Below, in pieces: positions 32,858 to 41,306 of a DNA stretch of 64,000 nucleotides. Below the pieces are notes generated by a model, which had not been told where the DNA came from, did no database searches, and saw only the letters and a program-made list of their open reading frames with translations. The position numbers were made by a program, and so were the translations under genes. Source of the stretch: Variovorax sp. IB41 (lineage in GTDB: Bacteria; Pseudomonadota; Gammaproteobacteria; Burkholderiales; Burkholderiaceae_C); NCBI RefSeq assembly GCF_016405905.1, contig NZ_JAEFCB010000005.1, positions 62,001 through 126,000 on the forward strand, given 5' to 3'. The number at the start of each line of letters is the position of its first letter. Position 1 is the first letter of the stretch.

Positions 32858-33322
32858 TCAGAGCCTTGCGCCCGCGTTCAGATCGCGCGGCAGCCGCAGC
32901 GTGCTCGCGCGCGAGCCTTCGGGGCAGGGCCCATCGGAATAGACCGCATCGCCCTCGGGCATCACGCACTTGTGCACCTCGGTGACCGCGGGCGCGGCCT
33001 TGGCAGGCTGCACCGTCGACGACGCGTCGAAGTTCGCATTCGTCAGCGGCGCGCGAACGTACGCGGGCATGGCCGCCCGCACGGACGAGGAAGTCACCGG
33101 GTCGGGCAACGCAAGGCGGCCGGCCGATTCGGTGGCCTCGACGTAAGCCGGCATCACCGCCGGCGGCGGCGTGGGCGCGCGCGCCGCGCTTTCGTGCACG
33201 AGGTCTTTCAACGTCACGTAGAAAAGCGACATCGCAACGAGCGCCACGGCGAGGCACGGCGCCCAGTACCGTTCGGAACCGCCGCTGGACGGTGCGGCGC
33301 GAGAGCTCAGCGCCGCGGCCAT
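32858..33322 (-). CDS. Membrane-anchored protein with C-terminal DUF4124-like motif
   Basis: A 154-residue protein: a short polar N-terminus, one membrane segment (YWAPCLAVALVAMSLFYVTL, residues ~20-39), then a Pro/Ala/Val-rich linker (APTPPPAVMPAYVEA, repeated as AAMPAYVRAPL) and a C-terminal motif HKCVMPEGDAVYSDGPCPEG. The K-C ... Y-S-D-x-P-C pattern resembles DUF4124, an envelope domain of unknown function. The ATG at 33320-33322 lies inside the end of the upstream gene (16-nt overlap), so the two are coupled. Confidence 0.65.
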   Translation of the reverse strand: MAAALSSRAAPSSGGSERYWAPCLAVALVAMSLFYVTLKDLVHESAARAPTPPPAVMPAYVEATESAGRLALPDPVTSSSVRAAMPAYVRAPLTNANFDASSTVQPAKAAPAVTEVHKCVMPEGDAVYSDGPCPEGSRASTLRLPRDLNAGARL

Positions 33323-33564
33323 GGCAGGCCTCCGCTCTGCAGTGCGCCCGCGAGTTTCGCGATGCCGCCGGTGCCGCTCGCGGCCCGCCCGATGAGCGCG
33401 CCGCCGGCCGCGCCCGCGGCGATGCGCATGAGGAACGAGCGGCTGCGGCCCGCAGCCAGCAGCAGCAACACGCCGGCACCGAGCACCATGAGGTGCTCGC
33501 CGGGATAGTCGGCGCGCGCGGCATCCACTTGCTTGATCTTGTCGATCGTCTGTTCGAGGCCCAT
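33307..33564 (-). CDS. Small hypothetical membrane protein
   Basis: An 85-residue protein: a polar helix (GLEQTIDKIKQVDAARADYPG), then a hydrophobic segment (LMVLGAGVLLLLAAG), a basic break (RSRSFLMR), and a Gly/Ala-rich second hydrophobic segment (IAAGAAGGALIGRAASGTGG). It resembles small Gly-rich membrane proteins of unknown function. AAGGAGCTTCAGCC is a good ribosome binding site. Co-transcribed with the DUF4124-like gene. Confidence 0.6.
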   Translation of the reverse strand: MGLEQTIDKIKQVDAARADYPGEHLMVLGAGVLLLLAAGRSRSFLMRIAAGAAGGALIGRAASGTGGIAKLAGALQSGGLPWPRR

Positions 33565-33754
33565 GGCTGAAGCTCCTTGTTCGGTTCAGCTGTTTTTTAC
33601 CGGCCACAACCCGGCGCCGCTGTAGGCCTGCGCCATGCGCCATGACGGAATCCGCCTCGAAAATGCCGGGGAGAAAACCGCGTCGTGCGGCCGACCGCTT
33701 CGCCCGGGCCGGACTTTCGATAATGCAAACCCATTTGTAGAGAACCGCAAAAGA

Positions 33755-34396
33755 ATGAGTGCCGCAGATTTCCTCTTCGCCCCCGAGGTGCAGAAGCTCT
33801 TGATGGTCGCCTACGCGGCGCCCGACCAGCCGTTTTCTTCCAGCGACCTGGCCCAGCGCACGAAGCTCGCGCCCGACGATGTGGCGCGCACGCTGGAGCA
33901 CTTGATCGGCAGCGGCATCCTGAAGCGCCACAAGCCCAAGGCAGAGGACGCCGAAACCGTCTCGATCGACCGCGCGTTCCTCTTTCACGCCGAGTTGCGC
34001 AGCATCGCGCTGAAGTCGTTCGCCGCCGCCGAGCCGGTGCGTGCGATGCTGCGCGGCAAGTTCAAGGATTCGGTCGTGCGCGCCTTCATCCTGGGCGAGG
34101 ACAAGGACGGCACGCTGGAGCTGCTCGTCGTGCACGGCCAGCTGATGCCCGACGAAGCCGCGATGGCGGCGGCCTGCCAGAAGCTCTCGAAGAACATCCA
34201 CCGGCACCTGAAGGTGCACGTCATCTCGAACGCGCGGTTCAACGGCCTCACGCCGCGCGATGCGCTCATGCCGAAGCCTTCGGCGCTCGAGGTCGTCAAG
34301 CTTGGGGATACGAAGGCGCAGTTGCCCGTCGAGCGGGTCGGGCTCTTGCAGAGTGCGAAGAAGAAGCTGGCGACGCTGTCGCGTTCGTCGGCGTGA
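33755..34396 (+). CDS. Winged-helix transcriptional regulator with C-terminal nucleotidyltransferase-like region
   Basis: A 213-residue protein. Residues 1-70 form a winged helix (ADFLFAPEVQKLLMVAYAAPD, then SSDLAQRTKLAPDDVARTLEHLIGSGIL). The second half (AAEPVRAMLRGKFKDSVVRAFILGEDKDGTLELLVVHGQ) has the strand-turn-strand layout of a degenerate nucleotidyltransferase fold, without the expected GS and DxD residues. Start chosen at the ATG before SAADFLF; the open frame further upstream looks non-coding. It converges on the DUF6194 gene with a 9-nt gap. Targets unknown. Confidence 0.6.
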   Translation: MSAADFLFAPEVQKLLMVAYAAPDQPFSSSDLAQRTKLAPDDVARTLEHLIGSGILKRHKPKAEDAETVSIDRAFLFHAELRSIALKSFAAAEPVRAMLRGKFKDSVVRAFILGEDKDGTLELLVVHGQLMPDEAAMAAACQKLSKNIHRHLKVHVISNARFNGLTPRDALMPKPSALEVVKLGDTKAQLPVERVGLLQSAKKKLATLSRSSA

Positions 34397-34405
34397 GCGC
34401 GGCCC

Positions 34406-34807
34406 CTATTTGTTCTTGTCTCTTGCGGCCGCGAGTCCGCGGGCTTCGGCGATCAGCGGTTTCACGGTCTCGAAGGTCTTGCCGCTCGGGTTGATCACGC
34501 TGACCCAATGCATCTTCGCGTACACCGGATGCGGCATCAGCGTGTCGAGCGCGGTGAAGTCGGTGCCCGCCGGCGCCTCGCCGAACAGCGCGCGGAACGT
34601 CTCCTTGCCCACGCCGATGTTGAGGCGGAACACGCCGGGCCTGTCCAGCTTCGAGGCGCTGTCCGATTCGTGGTCTTTCGTCACGATGGTGGCGAACGGA
34701 AACCTGTTGTCCGCGCCGTGAAAGAAGAAGGTGTTGTCGTCGGCGACCTGGAAATGGCCGCCGCCGAGCGTGTCGATGATGTGCTGGGTGATGTCGTCTT
34801 CGGTCAT
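34406..34807 (-). CDS. DUF6194-family protein
   Basis: A 133-residue cytosolic protein with DITQHIIDTLGGGHFQVADD, FFFHGADNRFPFATIVTKDHESD and DRPGVFRLNIGVGKETFRALFG, and the C-terminal HPVYAKMHWVSVINPSGKTFE. The small alpha/beta fold resembles the MmcQ/YjbR-type group used by DUF6194. There is no catalytic motif and no function is known. It lies 16 nt after the Bug receptor gene in the opposite direction of travel to the winged-helix gene, so it could be read either from its own promoter or as part of another unit. Confidence 0.6.
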   Translation of the reverse strand: MTEDDITQHIIDTLGGGHFQVADDNTFFFHGADNRFPFATIVTKDHESDSASKLDRPGVFRLNIGVGKETFRALFGEAPAGTDFTALDTLMPHPVYAKMHWVSVINPSGKTFETVKPLIAEARGLAAARDKNK

Positions 34808-34823
34808 GGCGATGTTCGTGGGC

Positions 34824-35834
34824 TCAGGGCTTCCAGCGGCGCAGGCCGAGGTCGTCCGCGAGCGCCTGGTAGGTCTTGATGCGGGCCTGCACCCAGTCGT
34901 CGAGCGCGGCCCCGGTGAGCGCGAAAGGATAAAGGCTGTGGCGCTCGCGCAGCGCTGCGTAGCCGGGCGAGGCCGTGGCTTCGGCGAAGGCGGCGGTCCA
35001 GGCGCGCACGGCCGCGTCGGGCACGTTCGCGCTCAGGTACAGGCCGCGCACCGTGGGCCAGACGATGTCCACGCCTTGCTCGCGCGCGGTCGGCACGCCG
35101 GTGAGCGCGCCGCCGAGCCGAGCCCCCGACAGCACCGCCAGCAGGCGCACCGCCGCGCCGCCCGCGATGGCCTGCAGCGCCTCGGCCGCATCGCCGGGGA
35201 ACACATCGACGTGCTTGCCCTGCAGCGCGCCCAGCGCATCGCCGCCGCCCTCGAAGGAGACGAAGCGCATCGCCTTGTGGTCGCGGCCCGCGGCGCGCAC
35301 CAGCAGCGCGGCCTTCACCCAGTCCTGGCTGCCGACCGTGCCGCCCGCGCCGAAGGCCATGCGCGAAGGGTCCTGGCGCAGGGCCGCGACCAGGTCCTGC
35401 AGGCGCTTGTAGGGCGAGTCGCGGTGCACGGCGATCACGCCGTAGTCGGTGCCGAGCGTGGCGATCCAGCGCACGGCCGAAGGCGGATGCGGGCCGAAGC
35501 GGCCCTGCGCGAGGTTGAGCAGCGAGCCGCTGGAGAACGCGACCAGCGTGCCCGCGCCGCCCAGCTGGCCGGTGGCGATGCGATCGAAGGCGACGGCGCC
35601 GATGCCGCCCGGCAGGTAGCGCTGGCCGAGTGGCGGGCGCGAAGGGCGCACCGCCTGCAGCGCATCGCGCGCGAGGGTGCAGGTGAGCTCGAAGCCGCCG
35701 CCGGCCTTGGCGGGGATCACGCAGTCGGCCGCGGCCAGCGAGGGGTCGCCGGACTGCGCCGTGGCGATGCCGGGCACGAGCAATGCAGAGAGCGCGCAGA
35801 GCGCATGGCGGCGGGTGGAAGAGGGCATCTGCAT
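34824..35834 (-). CDS. Tripartite tricarboxylate (Bug/TctC) family periplasmic receptor, copy A
   Basis: A 336-residue extracytoplasmic solute receptor. The signal peptide has an RR pair and LCALSALLVPGIATAQ. The mature part has the Bug-fold landmarks in diverged form: VIPAKAGGGFELTCTLARDAL, YLPGGIGAVAFDRIATG, LGTDYGVIAVHRDSPYKRLQDLV, FGAGGTVGSQDWVKAALLV and VDVFPGDAAEALQ. An ATG two codons further in is an alternative start. It is the last gene of a leftward receptor-regulator-kinase-receptor unit, 14 nt after the sensor kinase. No TctA/TctB membrane genes are near. Ligand probably a carboxylate. Confidence 0.8.
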   Translation of the reverse strand: MQMPSSTRRHALCALSALLVPGIATAQSGDPSLAAADCVIPAKAGGGFELTCTLARDALQAVRPSRPPLGQRYLPGGIGAVAFDRIATGQLGGAGTLVAFSSGSLLNLAQGRFGPHPPSAVRWIATLGTDYGVIAVHRDSPYKRLQDLVAALRQDPSRMAFGAGGTVGSQDWVKAALLVRAAGRDHKAMRFVSFEGGGDALGALQGKHVDVFPGDAAEALQAIAGGAAVRLLAVLSGARLGGALTGVPTAREQGVDIVWPTVRGLYLSANVPDAAVRAWTAAFAEATASPGYAALRERHSLYPFALTGAALDDWVQARIKTYQALADDLGLRRWKP

Positions 35835-35848
35835 GGCGTTGTGCGCCG

Positions 35849-37258
35849 CTAGCTGGCGGCCGGCCGGGGCCACCAGATGATCGCATGCAGCCCCGCGCCG
35901 GCCTCGCGCGCCTCGAGCCGCAATTCGCCCCGGTGGCGCTGCGCGATCGACCGCGCGATGGCCAGCCCGAGGCCGAAGCCGCCCTTGCCCGCGCGCGCGC
36001 CGCGGCGAAAGCGCTGGCCCAGCGCGGTGCGCTCTTCGTCGGTCAGGCCCGGCCCGTTGTCCTCGACATTGAGGCTCCAGCCCGCGGCATCGCCCGCGGC
36101 GAAGAGGGTGATCGTGCCTTCCGCGGGCGTGTAGGTGATCGCGTTCGCCACGAGGTTGCTGAGCGCTTCGCGCAGCAGCCCCCGGTCCGCCACCGCGAGG
36201 AATTCGGGCGTGGGCGCATGGATGCCCAGGTCGATGCGCTTGGCGCGCGCGAGCGGCAGGAGGTCCACCGCCACTTCGCGCAAAAGCGCCGCGAGGTCGA
36301 ACTCGGCAGGCTCCACCGCCACCGTGTCGCTGCGTCCCAGCGCGAGCAACTGCTGCGCGCTGCGCGTGGCGCGGCCGATCTCGGTGCCGAGCGCATCGAG
36401 CGCGGCGCGCACCTGCGCAGGGTCTTCCTCGCGCCGGGCGTAGTCGGCCTGCATCTGCAGCGTGGTGAGGTGCGTGCGCAGCTGGTGCGAGGCGTCGTCC
36501 AGGAACTGGCGCTGCTGCGTCACGAGGTCTTGCGTGCGCGACATCTGCTGGTTGACCGCATCCACCAGCGGGCGCACTTCGGCGGGCAGGTCGGCCTCGG
36601 GGATGCGCGTGAGGTCGTCGGGCGTGCGCGCCTGCACGTCGCGCGCGAGCCGCGACAACGGGCGCAGCGCCGCGGCCAGAGCGATGGCGGTGCCGCACAG
36701 CAGCAGCGCGAGCACCAGCCCGTCGCGCAGCGCGGCGCTGCGCACGAAGCGCGCGCTGAACTCCTGCCGCGAGCGCGTGCTTTCGCCGACCTGGATGAGC
36801 ACGCTGCGCCCGGTGCTGCCGGCCGGCGCGCGGTCCAGGTCGCGCCGGTACGCCGCGAGCCGCACGGCCTCGCCGAAATAGGTGGCGTCGTAGAAGGCCG
36901 GCACGCCCATCTTCAGTTCGGCGGGTGGCGCGGGCAGGTCGGCGCTGCCCAACTCCACCAGCCCGTCGGACGTCGCTACGCGAAAGAATACCTGGCCGCT
37001 CGCCGTGAGCTCGAAGAACTCGAACATCGTGTACGGCAGCTCGACCGAGAGGCCGCCGGAAGCTGTGGAGATGTTGGCGTCGATGGACTTGAGCGCGCCC
37101 AGCAGCGAGCGGTCGTAGGCCGCGTTGGCCGCGGCGAGCGCGTCGTGCCGCGTCATCCAGAGTTCGAGGCCGGTCACCACCAGCAGGGCGGGGAACAGCA
37201 GCAGCGCGAGCCGCTGCCAGAGGCTCGCGCGGCGCAGGAAGCTTCGCATCACGCGCAC
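35849..37258 (-). CDS. TctE-like sensor histidine kinase
   Basis: A 469-residue inner-membrane kinase. The first transmembrane helix (ALLLFPALLVVTGLELW) is followed by a TctE-type sensor domain (YDRSLLGALKSIDANIS, FFRVATSDGLVELG) and a second helix (LVLALLLCGTAIALAAAL), then HAMP, the H-box FLDDASHQLRTHLTTLQMQ, N-box LSNLVANAITYTP, DNGPGL and a GKGGFGLGLAIARS G-box. GTG start at 37258 with GAGG 9 nt upstream; an ATG at 37249 is the alternative. It directly follows the response regulator and, with the receptors, should sense a carboxylate and control uptake genes. Confidence 0.9.
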   Translation of the reverse strand: MRVMRSFLRRASLWQRLALLLFPALLVVTGLELWMTRHDALAAANAAYDRSLLGALKSIDANISTASGGLSVELPYTMFEFFELTASGQVFFRVATSDGLVELGSADLPAPPAELKMGVPAFYDATYFGEAVRLAAYRRDLDRAPAGSTGRSVLIQVGESTRSRQEFSARFVRSAALRDGLVLALLLCGTAIALAAALRPLSRLARDVQARTPDDLTRIPEADLPAEVRPLVDAVNQQMSRTQDLVTQQRQFLDDASHQLRTHLTTLQMQADYARREEDPAQVRAALDALGTEIGRATRSAQQLLALGRSDTVAVEPAEFDLAALLREVAVDLLPLARAKRIDLGIHAPTPEFLAVADRGLLREALSNLVANAITYTPAEGTITLFAAGDAAGWSLNVEDNGPGLTDEERTALGQRFRRGARAGKGGFGLGLAIARSIAQRHRGELRLEAREAGAGLHAIIWWPRPAAS

Positions 37259-37924
37259 TCAGTCGGCCTCGAGCACATAGCCGAGGCCGCGCAATGTGAC
37301 GATGCGCACGCCGGTGCCATCCAGGCGCTTGCGCAGGCGATAGACGAACACCTCGACCGCTTCGGGGTGCACCTCTTCGTCGTCGGAAAACACCCGCTCC
37401 AGGATCTGCTGCTTCGACAGCGGCTCGCCGCTGCGCTGCACCAGCACGCGCAGCACCGCGTGCTCGCGCGGCGAGAGCGCCAGCGCCTCGCCGTTCAGCA
37501 CGAACTGCCGGCGCGCGCCGTCGTACACGAGCGGCCCGCAAGCCAGGCGCGGATGCTCCACGCCGCGCGCGCGTCGCACCAGCGCATGCAGCCGCGCTTC
37601 GAGTTCGGCGAGCGCAAAAGGCTTGGCGAGAAAGTCGTCGGCGCCCGCGTTGAGCGAGGCGACGCGCTCGTTGACCGAATCGCGCGCCGTGAGGATCAGC
37701 GCCGGCAGCCGCTGGTCGCGTTCGCGCAGCCGCTGCAGCACCGTGTGGCCGTCCATGCCGGGCAGGCCCAGGTCGAGCACCAGCGCATCGTGGTCGCGCT
37801 GCTGCAGCGCGCGGTCCGCGAGCCGGCCGTCGTCCACCCATTCGACCTGGATGCCCGCATGCTCCAGCGCCTTGCAGAGCCAGGTGCCCAGGGTGTGTTC
37901 GTCTTCGGCCAGCAGGATGCGCAT
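37259..37924 (-). CDS. TctD-like OmpR-family response regulator
   Basis: A 221-residue regulator. The receiver domain has RILLAEDEHTLG, phosphoacceptor aspartate in LVLDLGLPGMDG, LILTARD and DDFLAKPF. The OmpR-type winged helix reads FVLNGEALALSPREHAVLRVL and ends with VYRLRKRLDGTGVRIVTLRGLGYVLEAD. I chose the ATG at 37922-37924, which starts exactly at the receiver; ten extra codons upstream are possible but unlikely. Its TGA is followed directly by the kinase GTG. Likely target: promoters of carboxylate-uptake genes such as the divergent or upstream Bug gene. Confidence 0.92.
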   Translation of the reverse strand: MRILLAEDEHTLGTWLCKALEHAGIQVEWVDDGRLADRALQQRDHDALVLDLGLPGMDGHTVLQRLRERDQRLPALILTARDSVNERVASLNAGADDFLAKPFALAELEARLHALVRRARGVEHPRLACGPLVYDGARRQFVLNGEALALSPREHAVLRVLVQRSGEPLSKQQILERVFSDDEEVHPEAVEVFVYRLRKRLDGTGVRIVTLRGLGYVLEAD

Positions 37925-37950
37925 GGCGCCGATGCTAGGGCCTCGGGCGC

Positions 37951-38955
37951 TCAATCAGGCTTGATGTTTGCCCGGGCGATCACCTTTTGCCAGCGCGTTT
38001 GTTCCGCCGCGATGAACTGCGCGAACTGCTCGGGCGTGCCGCCGACCGCCTCGGCCGCATCGGCCGTCAGGCGCTGCATCGAATCGGGCGATTTCACCGC
38101 CTTCATCGTCTCGGCCGAGAGCTTGGCGAGGTTCGCGGGCTCGATGTTGGCCGGCGCGAGCATGCCGTACCACTGCGTCATCTCGAAGCCGGGAAAGCCT
38201 TGTTCCGCGACGGTCGGAACGTCGGGCAGTTGCGCCAGGCGCTTGGCCGAGCCGGTCGCGATGCAGCGCACCTTGCCGGCCTTGATGAACGGAATGATCG
38301 CCGCCGCGCCGATGGCCGAGGCATCGAGCCGGCCCGAGAGCAGGTCGGTCACCATCGGGCCGGTGCCGCGGTAGGGCACGTGCAGCATGAACACGTCGGC
38401 GGTCATCTTCAGGTATTCGAAGGCCAGGTGGCCGGCGCTGCCGTTGCCCGCGGAGCCGTAGCTGAGCTTGCCCGGCTTCGACTTGGCGTAGGCGATGAAT
38501 TCCTTGAGGTTCTTGGCCGGCACGTCGGGGTGCACCACGTAGAGGCTGGGCACCTTGGCCAGCAGGCTCACGGGCTTGAAGTCCTTGTTCGGGTCGTAGG
38601 GCAGCTTGGCGAAGATGTACGGGTTCACAGCCAGCGTGCCGATGTGGCCGAGGATCAGCGTGTGCTGGTCGGTGCTGCGCGCCACTTCGCTCATCGCGAT
38701 GTTGCCGGCTGCGCCGGGCTTGTTATCGACGAAGACGCTCTGGCCGAGCGTGCGGGAAAGCTCCGCGGCTGTGGAGCGCGCGACGATCTCGGAGCTCCCG
38801 CCCGGCGCGAAGGGCACGACGAAGCGCACCGATTTGCTGGGCCATGCGGACTGGGCCGAGGCCAGCGAGGGCAAAAGGCCGCCCAGGGCGAGGGCACCGC
38901 CGGATTGCAGCCACTGGCGGCGGCTGGAGGACAGGGAAAAAGGCTTGGCGTGCAT
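37951..38955 (-). CDS. Tripartite tricarboxylate (Bug/TctC) family periplasmic receptor, copy B
   Basis: A 334-residue receptor that is a textbook Bug protein. The signal peptide has a Tat-like SRRQWLQSGGALALGG and cleavage after ASA. Motifs include WPSKSVRFVVPFAPGGSSEIVAR, VDNKPGAAGNIAMSEVARS, HPDVPAKNLKEFIAYAKSKPGKL, VPYRGTGPMVTDLLSGRLD and DVPTVAEQGFPGFE. A GGAGACG site precedes the ATG. It is the first gene of the receptor-TctD-TctE-receptor unit and is divergent from the 7TM sensor kinase operon. Confidence 0.92.
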   Translation of the reverse strand: MHAKPFSLSSSRRQWLQSGGALALGGLLPSLASAQSAWPSKSVRFVVPFAPGGSSEIVARSTAAELSRTLGQSVFVDNKPGAAGNIAMSEVARSTDQHTLILGHIGTLAVNPYIFAKLPYDPNKDFKPVSLLAKVPSLYVVHPDVPAKNLKEFIAYAKSKPGKLSYGSAGNGSAGHLAFEYLKMTADVFMLHVPYRGTGPMVTDLLSGRLDASAIGAAAIIPFIKAGKVRCIATGSAKRLAQLPDVPTVAEQGFPGFEMTQWYGMLAPANIEPANLAKLSAETMKAVKSPDSMQRLTADAAEAVGGTPEQFAQFIAAEQTRWQKVIARANIKPD

Positions 38956-39035
38956 GAAGGCGTCTCCGTGGTTTTTGTCGGGAAGGCCGCATGGTGCCCG
39001 GCGGGGGCTGTCGGAATGCTGTCAGTGCGGAATGA

Positions 39036-39099
39036 AAGAAAAAGTAAGGTGCAAACTCCGCGGCCGCGCCCCAGAATCCGTTGCGAAGCGGCGACGCAG
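39036..39099 (+). promoter_or_regulatory. 64-nt module upstream of the 7TM kinase operon (copy A)
   Basis: Contains AAGTAAGGTGCAAAC, 17 variable bases, GAAT, 7 variable bases and GAAGCGGCGACGCAG. The same blocks at the same spacings occur at 42205-42268 before the giant autotransporter. AGAAT could be a -10 element, with GTGCAA about 18 nt upstream as a weak -35, or the first block could be a regulator site. It ends 11 nt before the proposed kinase start. Confidence 0.65.
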
Positions 39100-39110
39100 A
39101 CGTCGCCGCG

Positions 39111-41306
39111 ATGGCACTTTCGAGGACTCGGACGGCAACTTTGTTCATCGCACTCTGCTTGACGAATTTCGGGTTGCGGCTCGCTGCGATCCGCGCGATG
39201 GCGGGGCTCGCCCTGTTCCTGCTGGCATGCCTGCCCATGCCGGGCCATGCACAGGTGGAGCCGCTGAAGCTCGATGCGGGATTGAGCCTCTTGGAGCGCA
39301 ACCTCGAGGGACGCTCGCAGGCCTTCCACGACGCCACCGGCCTGCTGACGCGTGAGCAGGTGGCGTCGCCGCCCTACGCGCAGCAATTCCAGACGCTCAA
39401 GGGCGCCTTCAACGGCGGCTACGACCGCGGTGCCTGGTGGGTGCGCTTCCGTATCGAGGCTTCGCCCGAGCAGGTGGCACGCCCACTCCAGGGTGGCTGG
39501 TGGTTGCGGCTGAACGCGCCGTATGCCGACTACCTGGACGTGTGGTGGCCCGATGCAGAAGCCGGCGCGAGTGGTGGATTCACACACCGGGCGCTCGGCG
39601 GAATGCGGGCCGGCTCCCAGCGCGAGCTGCCCTGGTCGATCCCGGCGACGCGCCTGCCCGAACTGCGCGATACCGAGCCGCGCTGGGTGTGGGTGCGACT
39701 GGCGGGCGACCGCACGCTGAGCCTCGTCGGCGGCGTTTCGCCGCTGCGGGAACTGGCCGAGGTGCAGCAGCGGCTCGATTACGCCGACGCGGCTGTCGTC
39801 GGCATGGCCCTGCTGATGGCGGTGGTCAGCCTGATGATGGGCATCGCGCTGCCCGACCGCCGGTTCGTCGCCTACGCCGGCTATCTCCTCACGCTCGCCA
39901 TGGTGTTCGCGAGCTCGGAGGGCCTGCCGGTGTCCCTGTGGCTGCAGAACAATCCCCTGGCTGCCGTTCGCCTGCACAACCTCTCGGTCTGCCTGCACAC
40001 GGCCGCCGCGTTCGGATTCGCCAGGGTGCTGCTGGACATGGAGCGGCAGTTCCCGCGCATGAACCGCGTGTTCCAGGTGATGACGCTCGTCTGCTTGGCG
40101 GCCTGCGCGATCGCCCTGGCCGGCGGGTACGGGTACGTCGCGCGACCGCTGAACCTGCTGTGGCTGCTCTTCGCGGCCTGCATCGTGCCGATGTGCGCCG
40201 TTGCGCTGCGCCGGAACAGCCATGTCTGGCCGGGGTTGGTCGGCTATGTCGTCTACCTCATGATGGGCGCGGTGCACTTCGCCAAGAACCTGCAGTGGCT
40301 GCCCTACACGCAGGCCACCCAGTACAGCTATGCGCTCGGCAGCATCCTCCACATCATGGCTTTCTTCTTCGCGCTGGGCTGGCGCGTGCGCCATCGCGAG
40401 CGGCGGGCGCTCTCGCTGTCCCTGCGACATCGCGCGCGGCTGGCGCAACGCGTGAACGAGCGCACCCTCGATCTGCGCCAGGAGATCACGCAGCACCAGC
40501 GCACGCACGACCAACTGGCCCTGGCGCTGCGCGAGCAGCGCGGCCTGCTGGCCATGGTGTCGCACGAGTTCCGCACGCCGCTCGGCACGATCGGCGGCGC
40601 GGCGCAGATCCTTGCGGACGACCGGCTCGGCCTTGCTCGCGAGGAGGTCCTGAAGGAGGCCGAGAAGATCAGCCGCACCGTCCTTCGCATGCGCGATCTG
40701 GTGGACACCCTGCTGGCCGACGAATGGCTCGATGCGTCCAGCGAAAACCTGTGCATGGTCCCGATCGAGCTCGCGGGGTTCCTGCGCGAGAAGATCGAGG
40801 AGCACAACGAAGGCGTCGGTGGCGGGCGCATTTCGCTGCATCTCGGTGCGCGCGAATTGCCGGTGCTGGCGGACGAGACGCTGTTGCACATCGCCCTGGA
40901 CAACCTGCTGACCAACGCCATCAAGTACGCGCCGCCGCATTCACCGATTCTGGTCGGCGCGGGAATCCGGCGCGGCCGGTCGAATGATCTTGCGGAAGGC
41001 GACACGGTGCCGGACGTGTGCATCCAGGTGTGCGACGAAGGCCCTGGCTTCATGCCGCATGACCTGTCGCACGTCTTCGAGCGCTTCTACCGCGCGGCCG
41101 GTACCCGGCGGATTCCGGGCATCGGGTTGGGCCTGCACATGGTGCACCGCGTGGCCACGGTTCATGGTGGCAGCGTGGTCGCCTCCAATGGAGCCGGCGA
41201 GGGCGCCGTGCTGACCCTGACCCTGCCTCTTCTTGGAAGTGCCGAGGGACCGGAAACCCGGGGCACCGGCAACGCGGTGGCGCTTGGGCAGGGAGGCTGC
41301 AGATGA
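39111..41306 (+). CDS. 7TM sensor histidine kinase (7TMR-DISM type)
   Basis: A 731-residue membrane kinase. After a signal-like segment (MAGLALFLLACLPMPGHAQ) comes a periplasmic 7TMR-DISMED2-type domain (GAFNGGYDRGAWWVRFRIEA, NAPYADYLDVWWPD), then seven hydrophobic helices starting DAAVVGMALLMAVVSLMMG and ending ILHIMAFFFALGWRV. The HisKA H-box is LLAMVSHEFRTPLGTIGGAAQ; HATPase boxes are NLLTNAIKYAP, CDEGPGFMP and GIGLGLHMV. The ATG at 39111 is uncertain: a TTG at 39081 or an ATG at 39198 are possible, and no clear ribosome binding site is seen. It overlaps the regulator gene by 4 nt. DISM domains commonly sense carbohydrate-like ligands. Confidence 0.9.
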   Translation: MALSRTRTATLFIALCLTNFGLRLAAIRAMAGLALFLLACLPMPGHAQVEPLKLDAGLSLLERNLEGRSQAFHDATGLLTREQVASPPYAQQFQTLKGAFNGGYDRGAWWVRFRIEASPEQVARPLQGGWWLRLNAPYADYLDVWWPDAEAGASGGFTHRALGGMRAGSQRELPWSIPATRLPELRDTEPRWVWVRLAGDRTLSLVGGVSPLRELAEVQQRLDYADAAVVGMALLMAVVSLMMGIALPDRRFVAYAGYLLTLAMVFASSEGLPVSLWLQNNPLAAVRLHNLSVCLHTAAAFGFARVLLDMERQFPRMNRVFQVMTLVCLAACAIALAGGYGYVARPLNLLWLLFAACIVPMCAVALRRNSHVWPGLVGYVVYLMMGAVHFAKNLQWLPYTQATQYSYALGSILHIMAFFFALGWRVRHRERRALSLSLRHRARLAQRVNERTLDLRQEITQHQRTHDQLALALREQRGLLAMVSHEFRTPLGTIGGAAQILADDRLGLAREEVLKEAEKISRTVLRMRDLVDTLLADEWLDASSENLCMVPIELAGFLREKIEEHNEGVGGGRISLHLGARELPVLADETLLHIALDNLLTNAIKYAPPHSPILVGAGIRRGRSNDLAEGDTVPDVCIQVCDEGPGFMPHDLSHVFERFYRAAGTRRIPGIGLGLHMVHRVATVHGGSVVASNGAGEGAVLTLTLPLLGSAEGPETRGTGNAVALGQGGCR

